Below are positions 42,899-51,774 of a stretch of 64,000 bases of DNA, one piece after another. Position 1 is the stretch's first letter. Each line of letters begins with the position of its first letter. The notes below the pieces were generated by a model. That model saw only the letters and a list, made by a program, of their open reading frames with translations, was not told the DNA's origin and did not search any database. Source of the DNA: Paenibacillus sp. J45TS6. Its GTDB lineage: Bacteria > Bacillota > Bacilli > Paenibacillales > Paenibacillaceae. The position numbers were made by a program, and so were the translations under genes. The stretch covers positions 62,001 through 126,000 of the forward strand of contig NZ_BOSJ01000005.1 of NCBI RefSeq assembly GCF_018403285.1. The letters run 5' to 3'.

Positions 42899-45097
42899 AT
42901 GTCCTATTATGATCAGATTCCGAAGAATATTGCGGAGCAGTTAACGGGAGAAGTGCTGTTTAGCGCAAAAACGGACCTGCTTCGAAGCGGTAGTTTTGGT
43001 GAGCAATGGATTGTAGTGACAGACGATGTGATCTACTTGTGGGGAACGGGGGATTTACCGGAACAAATCATATCCTTGTCAGAAATCAGTAAAGCGAGAA
43101 CCGCAAAAGGGATCGGCGGAGGTACACTGCTTGTTGATACAAAGGAAGGACCTATAGCGATTGGTCGGTACACAGCTGAACTTTCATCCATATTTGGTTT
43201 CGCAGCGAAGCTGATTGAAGCTCTTGTTAAAGAAGAGACGATCCCGATGATTTCGGAGAAAGATCTGCCACGGCACTGTCCAACATGCGAATTCCCACTT
43301 AGCGAGGGGACACAGGTTTGCCAGTTTTGTATGAACAAAGGCCAGGCGGCTGCAAGAATACTCCGTTACGCGAAACCATACCGATTAAGAATGGCTATAG
43401 CGGCGATTTTGCTTATTCTTACAACACTTGTAGAACTAGCACCGCCATATCTAATAAAACTAATTATTGACGATGTGCTTCAGCCGAAGGCTGCGGTCTC
43501 GACACTTCTCTTTTTCGTATTAGCGCTCGGAACAACAACCATTATGATGACCTTAATGCAAACCGTCCGTGGTTATATCGGCATTTGGGTTGGCTCGAAG
43601 CTGATGGGCGACATTCGTAATGATATTTACAGTTCTCTGATGAGGTTGTCACTCGCCTATTTTGATCGAAGGCAAACCTCCCAGTTTATCGGCCGAGTCA
43701 ATAGTGATGCAGAATCCATGCGCCAGTTCATGACAGATGGTGTGATGTATGTCGGTGGCGAGATGCTGCGAATCGCTGCGATTTGCGTCATTATTTTCGG
43801 TTTGGATTGGCAATTGTCCTTGCTCGCTTTGCTGCCCGTTCCTTTCATCATCATTGTATCTGTTACCATCTGGCCTAAGATTGGCCGAAGGTTATACCAG
43901 CAGTGGCGATCCATTTTCCGTCTAAACACGATGGTTGGAGAATCCATGCAAGGAATCCGGGTTGTGAAAGCATTTGGACGTGAAAAGGAAGAGATGACAC
44001 GTTATGATCATGCCAATCTGGAAGTGGTTCGAAATAATATTAAAACGGAAGGACTTTGGCAGTTTATTTTTCCTGCTTTCCAGCTCATTGCTGGAGTGGG
44101 GACACTGCTCATTTGGTATTACGGCGGGGGAAAGGTTCTCGGAAACGAAATTCAGCTAGGCGTACTTTTGGCGCTCGTTACTTATCTTGGGATGTTATTC
44201 GGGCCGCTGCAATGGATTAGCCAGATGGTAAGCTGGGCGAGCAATGCATTCACGGCAGCTCATCGTATATTTGAGATTATGGATACACCGTCTGAAGTAC
44301 CTGAAGCCAGTAATCCCGTACCGATAAAATCGATCATAGGCGACGTAGATTTTGAACAAGTGACCTATGGTTATGAAAAGCATCATCCTGTACTAAAGGA
44401 CGTAAACTTACAAGTGAAAGCTGGAGAGATGATTGGACTAGTCGGTCATTCAGGTGCAGGAAAGTCAACATTTATTAACTTAATATGCCGGTTCTATGAT
44501 ACGGATGAAGGAACGATTCGTATTGACGGTGTTCCTATTCGGCAGATTAGTCAGCATGATCTTCGCAGACAGATCGGCGTCGTATTACAGGAAACTTTTT
44601 TGTTCGATGGTTCGATTTCTGACAATATTGCCTACTCCAAACAAGATGCAACGCCAGAAGAAGTCATGCGTGCGGCAAAAATCGCAAACGCACATGATTT
44701 TATTGTTAGATTGCCAGACGGCTACGACACAAGAGTAGGAGAAAGAGGACATAAGCTGTCTGGCGGAGAAAAACAGCGGATCGCGATCGCACGAGCAATT
44801 ATCCATGATCCGCGAATCCTTATTTTAGACGAAGCTACGGCCTCTGTTGATACGGAGACGGAAAGACAAATTCAAGAAGCAATCAATCGACTCGTGCAAG
44901 GCAGAACTACGTTTGCTATTGCTCACCGTCTATCAACACTGCGAAATGCTGATCGACTGGTTGTCCTGGACCGAGGCAAGATTGCCGAAGTCGGAACACA
45001 TGAGCAGCTGCTCAACCAACCGGATGGGGTATACCGAAAATTGGTCGATGCTCAGAAAGAAATGTCACAGATTAGGGGAGTGGGCGTGAATGGCTGA
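42899..45097 (+). CDS. ABC exporter half-transporter with N-terminal PH-like domain and zinc ribbon
   Basis: 732 residues from the ATG at 42899, chosen for GGAGGG four bases upstream; an ATG at 42869 is also in frame. The first 110 residues form a beta-rich domain (EVLFSAKTDLLRSGSFGEQW, IIYLWGTG-type strands) reminiscent of PH-like folds. A zinc ribbon follows (CPTC, 11 residues, CQFC, near 125-145). Then come six transmembrane helices (about 160-440) and an ATPase with Walker A GHSGAGKST, signature LSGGEKQR and Walker B ILILDEATAS. Homodimeric export is implied. The DUF1854 gene overlaps it by 8 bases, and this pair is known to co-occur. Confidence 0.88.
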   Translation: MSYYDQIPKNIAEQLTGEVLFSAKTDLLRSGSFGEQWIVVTDDVIYLWGTGDLPEQIISLSEISKARTAKGIGGGTLLVDTKEGPIAIGRYTAELSSIFGFAAKLIEALVKEETIPMISEKDLPRHCPTCEFPLSEGTQVCQFCMNKGQAAARILRYAKPYRLRMAIAAILLILTTLVELAPPYLIKLIIDDVLQPKAAVSTLLFFVLALGTTTIMMTLMQTVRGYIGIWVGSKLMGDIRNDIYSSLMRLSLAYFDRRQTSQFIGRVNSDAESMRQFMTDGVMYVGGEMLRIAAICVIIFGLDWQLSLLALLPVPFIIIVSVTIWPKIGRRLYQQWRSIFRLNTMVGESMQGIRVVKAFGREKEEMTRYDHANLEVVRNNIKTEGLWQFIFPAFQLIAGVGTLLIWYYGGGKVLGNEIQLGVLLALVTYLGMLFGPLQWISQMVSWASNAFTAAHRIFEIMDTPSEVPEASNPVPIKSIIGDVDFEQVTYGYEKHHPVLKDVNLQVKAGEMIGLVGHSGAGKSTFINLICRFYDTDEGTIRIDGVPIRQISQHDLRRQIGVVLQETFLFDGSISDNIAYSKQDATPEEVMRAAKIANAHDFIVRLPDGYDTRVGERGHKLSGGEKQRIAIARAIIHDPRILILDEATASVDTETERQIQEAINRLVQGRTTFAIAHRLSTLRNADRLVVLDRGKIAEVGTHEQLLNQPDGVYRKLVDAQKEMSQIRGVGVNG

Positions 45098-45587
45098 ACA
45101 TTTTGATATTCAGCTGCTAAGACAGCAGGATATTAACCTCTCAAGAAACAAGGGAGGGGTCATACAGGGGACGGTGAATGAGAAATATTACGATGAACTT
45201 ATCGTCTATCGCTGTTTCCCATTTCAATATGATTCTTCCTATATCTCCATCCGAAATGCGGAGGACGAAGAACTTGGCATTGTCCGCGAGATTGAGGAGC
45301 TGGACAAGGAAAGTGCGTGCGTACTGAAAGAAGAGCTTGAACTTCGTTATTTCTTGCCAAAAGTGACACACATAGACAGTGTGAAAAACAAATCCGGTTT
45401 ATGGCTATGGGAATTACAAACGAACTTAGGACCGACTCGAATGGTGATGCGAAATCTCCATGAACATCTTCTATATCCAGGAGAGGGCTGGATTATCATA
45501 ACAGATATGAATGGGAAACGATGCGAAATCAAGGATTGGCGGATGTTAGATTCTCACAGCCAGAAACAGCTTCAAGAAATCATTTAA
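45090..45587 (+). CDS. DUF1854 protein, partner of the ABC exporter
   Basis: 165 residues, ATG at 45090 overlapping the exporter stop. It has the DUF1854 features GVIQGTVNEKYYDELIVYRCFP, LDKESACVLKEELELRYFLP and a C-terminal WRMLDSHSQKQLQEI. No signal or membrane segment, so it is cytoplasmic. DUF1854 genes typically sit next to this exporter class (in other bacteria annotated with cyanophycin metabolism), and the overlap suggests a subunit or regulator. Biochemical role unknown. Confidence 0.8.
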   Translation: MAEHFDIQLLRQQDINLSRNKGGVIQGTVNEKYYDELIVYRCFPFQYDSSYISIRNAEDEELGIVREIEELDKESACVLKEELELRYFLPKVTHIDSVKNKSGLWLWELQTNLGPTRMVMRNLHEHLLYPGEGWIIITDMNGKRCEIKDWRMLDSHSQKQLQEII

Positions 45588-45614
45588 TCCTCATGATGAG
45601 AGGGGTACGAATCG

Positions 45615-47936
45615 ATGAATGGAACGCTGAAACTTTGGTATGAAAAAGCTGCGGATAGCTGGAACGAAGCATTGCCGATCGGAAGCGGAAAACTCGGAGC
45701 TATGATCTTCGGACGGACTCACGTGGAACGTATTCAATTGAATGAAGATTCGATCTGGTCTGGAGGACCCATGATTCGTAATAATTCGGATGCGCTTCAT
45801 CATCTTCCAAAGATTCGCCAGTTACTTCATGAGGGACGTCTTAGCGAAGCTGAGAAACTGGCTGCGATGTCCTTACCCGGAACGCCGGAGAGCCAGCGTC
45901 ACTATGAACCGCTGGGTGATCTTACTATGGAATTTGGTCATGATGAATCGGAAGTTGTCAATTACCGGAGAGAGCTTGACCTTGAGCACAGTATATCTAC
46001 CGTGCATTATGAATGGCGTGGTATACGTTACGAGAGGGAGCATTTGGCGAGTTTTCCTGATGAGGTCATTGCCGTGCGAATCAAAGCTGATCAAACAAGA
46101 GCGGTATCGTTCAGACTCCGGTTTACACGGGGACGACAACGATTCATTGATAGTTTGCATACGGAAGCAGAGGGGCGGCTTATCATGAAAGCCGGAACGG
46201 GAGGTAAGGACGGAATTCAAATAGGTTCCGTTGTCGACATACAAGTCAGCGGGGGAGAGGTCACGAACTGCGGGGAGTTCCTCCTTGTCAATCAAGCAGA
46301 TGAAGCCATCATTCTCGTCTCCGCAGGAACAACTTATCGATATGAGAACCCAGAACTGTATAGCCGCGAAACGGTGAGAAGAGCGAAACAGAAAGGTTAT
46401 GAAAGGCTGCGGTTAACTCACATTGCTGACTATCAGCGTTTGTTCAAACGCGTCTCTCTATCACTTGCCAAGACAGATGAAGATGATGAAAAGCGGCCTA
46501 CGGATGTGCGAATGGCTGCACTTCAGGAAGGCTTGGAAGATCTCGGTTTAGTAGAGCTCTATTTTCAATACGGGCGCTACTTGCTCATTTCAAGTAGTAG
46601 ACCGGGTTCATTGCCTGCCAATTTGCAAGGGGTCTGGAATGAACATTTTACGCCGCCGTGGGATTCCAAATATACGATTAACATTAATACTCAAATGAAT
46701 TATTGGCCGGCAGAAATGTGCAATCTAGCCGAATGTCACGAGCCTTTATTTGATTTGATAGAGAAGATGCGTCCAAATGGAAGGGTGACAGCACGCCAAA
46801 TGTACGGCTGCGGTGGATTTGTTGCTCATCATAATACAGATCTGTGGGGAGATACGGCACCACAGGACATTTGGATATCTTCGACAGTTTGGCCAATGGG
46901 AGCAGCATGGTTATGTCTTCATCTGTGGGAGCATTATCGCTATACATTAGACCGAGATTTTCTCATAAAATCATATGAAATAATGAAGGAGTCCGCGGTC
47001 TTCTTTCTAGATTATCTGATAGAAACTTCGGATGGAAAGCTAGTGACTTCACCATCCGTCTCGCCAGAGAACAAATATCGTCTACCAAGTGGTGAGACAG
47101 GTGCACTATGTATCGCTCCATCCATGGACAGCCAAATCCTTGACCATTTATTTGGGGCTTGTATTGAAGCAGCTGAACTGCTAAATATCGATCATGCACT
47201 GCGTGAACGGTTTCGTAAAGTGCGATCATGTCTGCCTCAGCCGAAAGTCGGTCGCCACGGACAGCTACAGGAATGGATGGAAGACTATGAAGAAGTGGAG
47301 CCTGGTCACCGGCATATCTCTCATCTATTTGCACTTCATCCCGGCTCCAGGATCACTCCGCGAAGTACGCCAGAATGGTCTGAGGCCGCTCGTGCGACGT
47401 TACATCGCAGGCTTGCATTTGGCGGAGGACACACGGGATGGAGCCGGGCTTGGATCATCAATATGTGGGCACGACTCCGCGATGGAGAGGAAGCTTATCG
47501 TAATATATCTGACCTATTACGTGATTCAACACTGCCGAATCTGCTGGATAACCATCCCCCATTTCAAATTGACGGGAACTTTGGCGGGACAGCCGGTATT
47601 GCGGAGATGTTACTACAAAGTCATGAAGGGATCATTGATTTACTACCTGCCTTGCCGCAAGCATGGACCTCCGGGATGGTTAGCGGTCTACGGGCACGCG
47701 GAGGATTCGTAGTTACAATTCACTGGGAAGAGAACAATCTTCTACAGGCTGCTGTGCACGCGAAATTCAGCACCGTATGCCAAGTTCGAAGTGAAGGACA
47801 TCATTTAACGGTTAGGACAGAAACGGGGACAAACATCGAAACAGTAAGGGATGGTGATTTGGTTCGTTTCGATACAATAGCAAATGAAACCTATCTTATT
47901 GAGATAGAAGATCATGATGTTGAAAAAGACCTGTGA
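45615..47936 (+). CDS. GH95 family glycosidase (alpha-L-fucosidase/galactosidase-like)
   Basis: 773 residues, full length for GH95, without a signal peptide, so intracellular. The N-terminal beta-sandwich opens LWYEKAADSWNEALPIGSGK. In the barrel, Asn356 and Asn358 (NINTQMNYW), Glu485 (SPSVSPEN) and Asp653 (QIDGNFGG) match the catalytic set N421, N423, E566, D766 of AfcA. It lies 28 bases after the DUF1854 gene with no terminator between, so it is probably in the exporter operon. It would trim fucosylated or galactosylated oligosaccharides brought in by the transporters. It is a distant paralogue of the GH95 at the left edge. Confidence 0.92.
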   Translation: MNGTLKLWYEKAADSWNEALPIGSGKLGAMIFGRTHVERIQLNEDSIWSGGPMIRNNSDALHHLPKIRQLLHEGRLSEAEKLAAMSLPGTPESQRHYEPLGDLTMEFGHDESEVVNYRRELDLEHSISTVHYEWRGIRYEREHLASFPDEVIAVRIKADQTRAVSFRLRFTRGRQRFIDSLHTEAEGRLIMKAGTGGKDGIQIGSVVDIQVSGGEVTNCGEFLLVNQADEAIILVSAGTTYRYENPELYSRETVRRAKQKGYERLRLTHIADYQRLFKRVSLSLAKTDEDDEKRPTDVRMAALQEGLEDLGLVELYFQYGRYLLISSSRPGSLPANLQGVWNEHFTPPWDSKYTININTQMNYWPAEMCNLAECHEPLFDLIEKMRPNGRVTARQMYGCGGFVAHHNTDLWGDTAPQDIWISSTVWPMGAAWLCLHLWEHYRYTLDRDFLIKSYEIMKESAVFFLDYLIETSDGKLVTSPSVSPENKYRLPSGETGALCIAPSMDSQILDHLFGACIEAAELLNIDHALRERFRKVRSCLPQPKVGRHGQLQEWMEDYEEVEPGHRHISHLFALHPGSRITPRSTPEWSEAARATLHRRLAFGGGHTGWSRAWIINMWARLRDGEEAYRNISDLLRDSTLPNLLDNHPPFQIDGNFGGTAGIAEMLLQSHEGIIDLLPALPQAWTSGMVSGLRARGGFVVTIHWEENNLLQAAVHAKFSTVCQVRSEGHHLTVRTETGTNIETVRDGDLVRFDTIANETYLIEIEDHDVEKDL

Positions 47937-48085
47937 AAGTATGGATTTCATTATTCTGAGCGAAAAAAATCTACCGTTTAGCAGGTTGTTGTAGATAAAA
48001 GCAAAAGCTAAACTTTTGAGGAGAACCATCTACCGCATTACGCCAGTCATCCAATTCTGAATGAGGTTAGAGGGGGTCAGCAAAA

Positions 48086-49111
48086 TTGACAGATCAGACA
48101 GTCGATCAGAAGGTAGCCATACCTAAGCTCCATGAGGTTTATAGGGAACTATTTCACATTGGAGCGGCTGTTAATCCGATGTCATTAATTACACAAAAAG
48201 ATCTGTTGTCACAGCACTTCAATAGTGTAACAGCAGAGAATGAAATGAAATTTGAAAGAGTTCAGCCAGAGGAGGGAAGGTATACATTTGAAGCAGCAGA
48301 TCAGCTAGTTGCTTTTGCAATGGAGAACAACATGGCAGTCAGAGGCCATACCCTTGTGTGGCATAATCAAACCCCGGACTGGGTTTTTGAAAGTCGTTCG
48401 GGAGGCAAAGCTGACCGGGAGACTTTACTTACAAGAATGAAATCTCACATCGATGAGGTCGTTGGACGCTACAAAGGAAGTATTTATGCTTGGGATGTTG
48501 TTAACGAAGCCGTATCAGACAGTGGCGAGCAAATACTGCGTAAGTCCAAATGGCTTGATATGATCGGTGAAGACTTTATTGCAAAAGCTTTCGAATATGC
48601 ACACGAAGCGGACCCGAATGCGCTCTTGTTCTACAACGATTACAACGAATCTATACCTGAAAAGCGAGAAAAGATATATGCACTTGTCAAGTCGCTGATC
48701 GAACAGGGGGTTCCCATACACGGCGTTGGTCTGCAAGCACACTGGAACCTGTTACATCCGTCGCTGGATCACATAAGGGGAGCGATTGAACGATATGCGA
48801 GTCTTGGAATGAAGCTTCATATTACAGAAATGGACGTCTCGCTCTTTGCTCATGAAGATAAGAGGACGGATATGACTTCACCGACGGAAGAGATTCTTGA
48901 ACTTCAAGCTGAGCGTTATGCCGGGTTCTTCCGATTATTTAAGGAGTACAGTGATCACATCACTTCTGTTACTTTTTGGGGCGCCGCGGATGATTACACT
49001 TGGCTGGATCATTTTCCTGTCCGTAATCGTAAAAACTGGCCATTTCTCTTTGATACACAGCATAAACCGAAAGCTTCCTATTGGGATGTAATTGATGCTG
49101 TTGAGTCCTAA
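48086..49111 (+). CDS. Intracellular GH10 endo-1,4-beta-xylanase
   Basis: 341 residues from a TTG behind GAGGGGGT, a complete single-domain GH10 without signal peptide, like the intracellular IXT6 xylanase of Geobacillus. The acid/base is Glu141 in VVNEAVSD and the nucleophile Glu248 in ITEMDVS. Other hallmarks are TAENEMKFE, RGHTLVWHNQTP and GLQAHW. It would shorten imported xylo-oligosaccharides. The next gene is an esterase 104 bases on, fitting joint processing of acetylated or feruloylated xylan pieces. Confidence 0.95.
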   Translation: MTDQTVDQKVAIPKLHEVYRELFHIGAAVNPMSLITQKDLLSQHFNSVTAENEMKFERVQPEEGRYTFEAADQLVAFAMENNMAVRGHTLVWHNQTPDWVFESRSGGKADRETLLTRMKSHIDEVVGRYKGSIYAWDVVNEAVSDSGEQILRKSKWLDMIGEDFIAKAFEYAHEADPNALLFYNDYNESIPEKREKIYALVKSLIEQGVPIHGVGLQAHWNLLHPSLDHIRGAIERYASLGMKLHITEMDVSLFAHEDKRTDMTSPTEEILELQAERYAGFFRLFKEYSDHITSVTFWGAADDYTWLDHFPVRNRKNWPFLFDTQHKPKASYWDVIDAVES

Positions 49112-49215
49112 GATCGTATAGGGATTTAACTATAGGATTATAAGATAAACGATAAGGGAATAGTGAATTTGCTTGAATTTTGATAATACCGATTATATGA
49201 GAGAGGAGGAAGGAT

Positions 49216-50034
49216 ATGGCTGTAATGCAAATCAGCTTCTTTTCAAAGTGTATGAAAAGAGAGGTAACTTTCAATGCATTGTTGCCGCTTGATCAAGCCG
49301 CAGAGGAAAGTCCAGATTCTAAAGAAAACACGAAAGGTCTGAAATCTCTGTATTTACTTCATGGTTATTGCGGAAGCCATACGGATTGGCTTAGCTATTC
49401 GAGGATACGAGAACTTTCCGATCGGCATCAAGTGGCCGTGTTTATGCCTGCGGGAGAAAATAAGTTCTATCTCGATAATGAAGAGAGAGAAGAATGGCTT
49501 GGGGAATATATTGGACGTGAACTCGTACAATTTACTCGGCGTATGTTCCCCATATCCTCTGAGCGAGAGGATACCTTTATCGGCGGGCTGTCAATGGGCG
49601 GATATGGCGCCATACGTAACGGACTAAAGTATGCTGACCATTTTGGAGGGATTATCGCCTTATCGTCAGCGCTGCTGCCATACTCATTACCTGATATGCG
49701 ACCAGACGTACACAATGGAATTGCTAGTTACGATTATTACAAAAGTGTATTTGGCGACCTCGATCTTGTTCTTGGAAGTGATAAAGACCCAGAGGAGCTG
49801 GTTCGCTGTCTGAAGACAGAAGAGGTAGATATACCGCGAATATACTTGGCTTGTGGAACAGAAGATTTTTTACTTCATGTTAACCAGCGGTTGCATCAAT
49901 TTTTATTGAGCGAAGATGTCGATCATACATATGTCGAAACTTCAGGTGCTCATACATGGGATTTTTGGAATGAATATATAGCTGATGCTTTGAAATGGGC
50001 TATAGAATCAAGAAATGAAAGCGCTGTATCTTGA
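49216..50034 (+). CDS. Intracellular carbohydrate esterase (CE1/esterase D family)
   Basis: 272 residues with no signal peptide. The nucleophile Ser126 is in GLSMGG. The acid is probably the Asp in CGTEDFLL and the His is in SGAHTWDFW. An HGYCGSHTDW oxyanion region lies near residue 50. Related proteins remove acetyl or feruloyl groups from xylan-derived sugars, and the GH10 neighbour supports that. A formylglutathione-hydrolase-like activity cannot be excluded. Start: ATG after GAGGAGGAAGG. Confidence 0.82.
   Translation: MAVMQISFFSKCMKREVTFNALLPLDQAAEESPDSKENTKGLKSLYLLHGYCGSHTDWLSYSRIRELSDRHQVAVFMPAGENKFYLDNEEREEWLGEYIGRELVQFTRRMFPISSEREDTFIGGLSMGGYGAIRNGLKYADHFGGIIALSSALLPYSLPDMRPDVHNGIASYDYYKSVFGDLDLVLGSDKDPEELVRCLKTEEVDIPRIYLACGTEDFLLHVNQRLHQFLLSEDVDHTYVETSGAHTWDFWNEYIADALKWAIESRNESAVS
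50019..50032 (+). promoter_or_regulatory. Weak cre-like sequence before the second binding protein
   Basis: TGAAAGCGCTGTAT matches 12 of 14 cre positions. It overlaps the 3' end of the esterase gene, 29 bases before the ATG at 50061. Confidence 0.3.
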
Positions 50035-50060
50035 GGTTGTTAATTATAGGGGGGATAAAC

Positions 50061-51446
50061 ATGCAGATGCGTAAATTGGGAATGCTGCTTTGTTGTTTTC
50101 TGTTAGTGTTCATGGTGGCATGCAGCAGTGGCGGGGGAGGTACAGCTTCTGATCCAGAACCGGGAAATGTAAGCACTGATGCGGGAACGGATGAGACGAA
50201 TAAAGATAAGGAAGCAGCAGTAGAAGAGGAAGAAGCCACCGGGACACCTGAGATGGATTTTGACATGGGCGGCCGGACACTTAAATGGGTATCTTGGTAC
50301 GATGAATCGGTAAAGGAAGATAACCCAGACAGTATTGAAGTGAAGAAAAACTTGGATGCTCTAATGGAAAAACATAATTTTAAAATCGAATATGTTGTAG
50401 TCGATTTTGGCGAATATCAAGATAAAGTAACTGCATCGCTCGTAGCCGGCGAACCTCTTGGAGATATTATCAGGGTAGCTAGACCTTGGATGATTCCGAC
50501 ACTGGTTAAGCAGGAGTTATTCCACCCGGTAGATGAATACACCAAGAACGAAAAGGTGTTTATTCAGCAGTACACGAACGAATACTCGCAATTTGAGGGA
50601 AGAGGCTACGGATTTAGAACAGGAATTAATGGAGCTTCTTCCGGTGTTTTTTACAATCGTACGTTAATGAATCAGTTAGGTATGAAGCCATTACAAGAGT
50701 ATGTTAACGAGGACAACTGGAATTGGGATACCTTTATACAGGTCGCTAAAGAAGCAAATAAAGATTCGAACAATGATGGGAAGTTGGATATTTGGGGGCT
50801 GGCTACTGCTTCTATTCTTGTTCAGGCTATGGCCGCAAATGAAGCTAACTTGGTTGCTGGTGATAAACAAAACTTGGATGATCCAAAAACATTGGAAGTA
50901 TTAAACTTCTTGTCTACACTTGCTACGGAATCTGTTGCAAGACCTACTGAGGGAGGAGATTGGACTGAGCCTGGTCAATTTTTCCGTCAAGGTAATACTT
51001 TAATGGTTGCGAGCAGTGATTATGAAATAGAAAATTTCGCAAAAGATATGCCCGATTATGATATCGGATTTCTGCCGTTCCCTAAAGGACCAAGTGCTAC
51101 CGGATATCACTCTCACAACACCATACCTAACTATTTAACCGTTCCAAGTGCTATCGAAAATCCGGATCAAATCGTCTATATTTATGAGAAAATGCATGAC
51201 TTTGAATCCATGTACGATTATCCGAAACAATCTAGATTCGAGACGATGTTCAGTAATGAGGACGATCTGAACAATGCCCGTAATGCGGGAGAAAGCATTA
51301 AAGTAATTGATACCATTGATGGTTATCCTAGCATGCCTTATTATGAATTTGGCGGTGAAATTTTAGAAGGCGTGTCCGTATCAACGGTTGTTGAGAAATA
51401 CAAAGAACCGTTCCAAGCGGCAATTGATGAAGTCTGGAAAAAGTAA
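50061..51446 (+). CDS. Sugar ABC transporter solute-binding lipoprotein, paralogue of 30002
   Basis: 461 residues from the ATG at 50061, after TAGGGGGGATAAAC; the frame is open back to 50031. The lipobox is FMVAC, followed by a Gly/Ser- and Glu-rich spacer. The binding domain shares long identical runs with the 30002 protein (for example RTLMNQLG and RPTEGGDWTEPGQF) and the same Ca-type loop, here DSNNDGKLD. It has no permease of its own beside it. It probably docks on one of the two permease pairs with a different sugar preference. A terminator follows. Confidence 0.88.
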   Translation: MQMRKLGMLLCCFLLVFMVACSSGGGGTASDPEPGNVSTDAGTDETNKDKEAAVEEEEATGTPEMDFDMGGRTLKWVSWYDESVKEDNPDSIEVKKNLDALMEKHNFKIEYVVVDFGEYQDKVTASLVAGEPLGDIIRVARPWMIPTLVKQELFHPVDEYTKNEKVFIQQYTNEYSQFEGRGYGFRTGINGASSGVFYNRTLMNQLGMKPLQEYVNEDNWNWDTFIQVAKEANKDSNNDGKLDIWGLATASILVQAMAANEANLVAGDKQNLDDPKTLEVLNFLSTLATESVARPTEGGDWTEPGQFFRQGNTLMVASSDYEIENFAKDMPDYDIGFLPFPKGPSATGYHSHNTIPNYLTVPSAIENPDQIVYIYEKMHDFESMYDYPKQSRFETMFSNEDDLNNARNAGESIKVIDTIDGYPSMPYYEFGGEILEGVSVSTVVEKYKEPFQAAIDEVWKK

Positions 51447-51468
51447 AATAGTATAACACACGTAATAG

Positions 51469-51515
51469 AGCAGTCCGAGCGGAGTCTGGTTATAACTTCG
51501 AGCGGACTGCTTTTT
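51469..51515 (+). terminator. Terminator after the second binding-protein gene
   Basis: AGCAGTCCG pairs with CGGACTGCT around a partly self-complementary loop, then TTTTT. Confidence 0.8.
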
Positions 51516-51561
51516 ATTAAAACAAGTTTACATCGCAAATTTATTTAGAGAGGGGTTCCTA

Positions 51562-51651
51562 ATGAACAGTGGAAATAATATAGTAAAAGTAGTAACGACA
51601 GGAACGGAAGGTCCAAACATCGATAAAATTGAAGTATCTGCTCAGTATTAA
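51562..51651 (+). CDS. 29-residue ORF resembling the last strands of a CBM6-type module
   Basis: An ATG nine bases after GAGAGGGG opens a 29-codon frame containing VKVVTTGTEGPNIDKIEV. This looks like the terminal strand of CBM6/CBM35 modules, which often end GxNIDxIEV. It is either a real micropeptide or, more likely, the relict tail of a deleted secreted enzyme that kept or gained a ribosome site. A terminator (51669-51698) follows. Nothing else was found in 51447-51774. Confidence 0.35.
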   Translation: MNSGNNIVKVVTTGTEGPNIDKIEVSAQY

Positions 51652-51668
51652 TTTTAATGAATAAAATG

Positions 51669-51698
51669 CAGCTGGTCAGTTGATCAGCTGTATTTTTT
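51669..51698 (+). terminator. Terminator after the CBM-tail ORF
   Basis: CAGCTGGTCA and TGATCAGCTG form a compact hairpin followed by TATTTTTT. Confidence 0.65.
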
Positions 51699-51774
51699 AG
51701 AATTTCGTGCAGGAAGGATTTTGCAGTTGGGATGTCAAATATAAGTGTTCTACTGTTAGGAGGATGTGTGTGAA

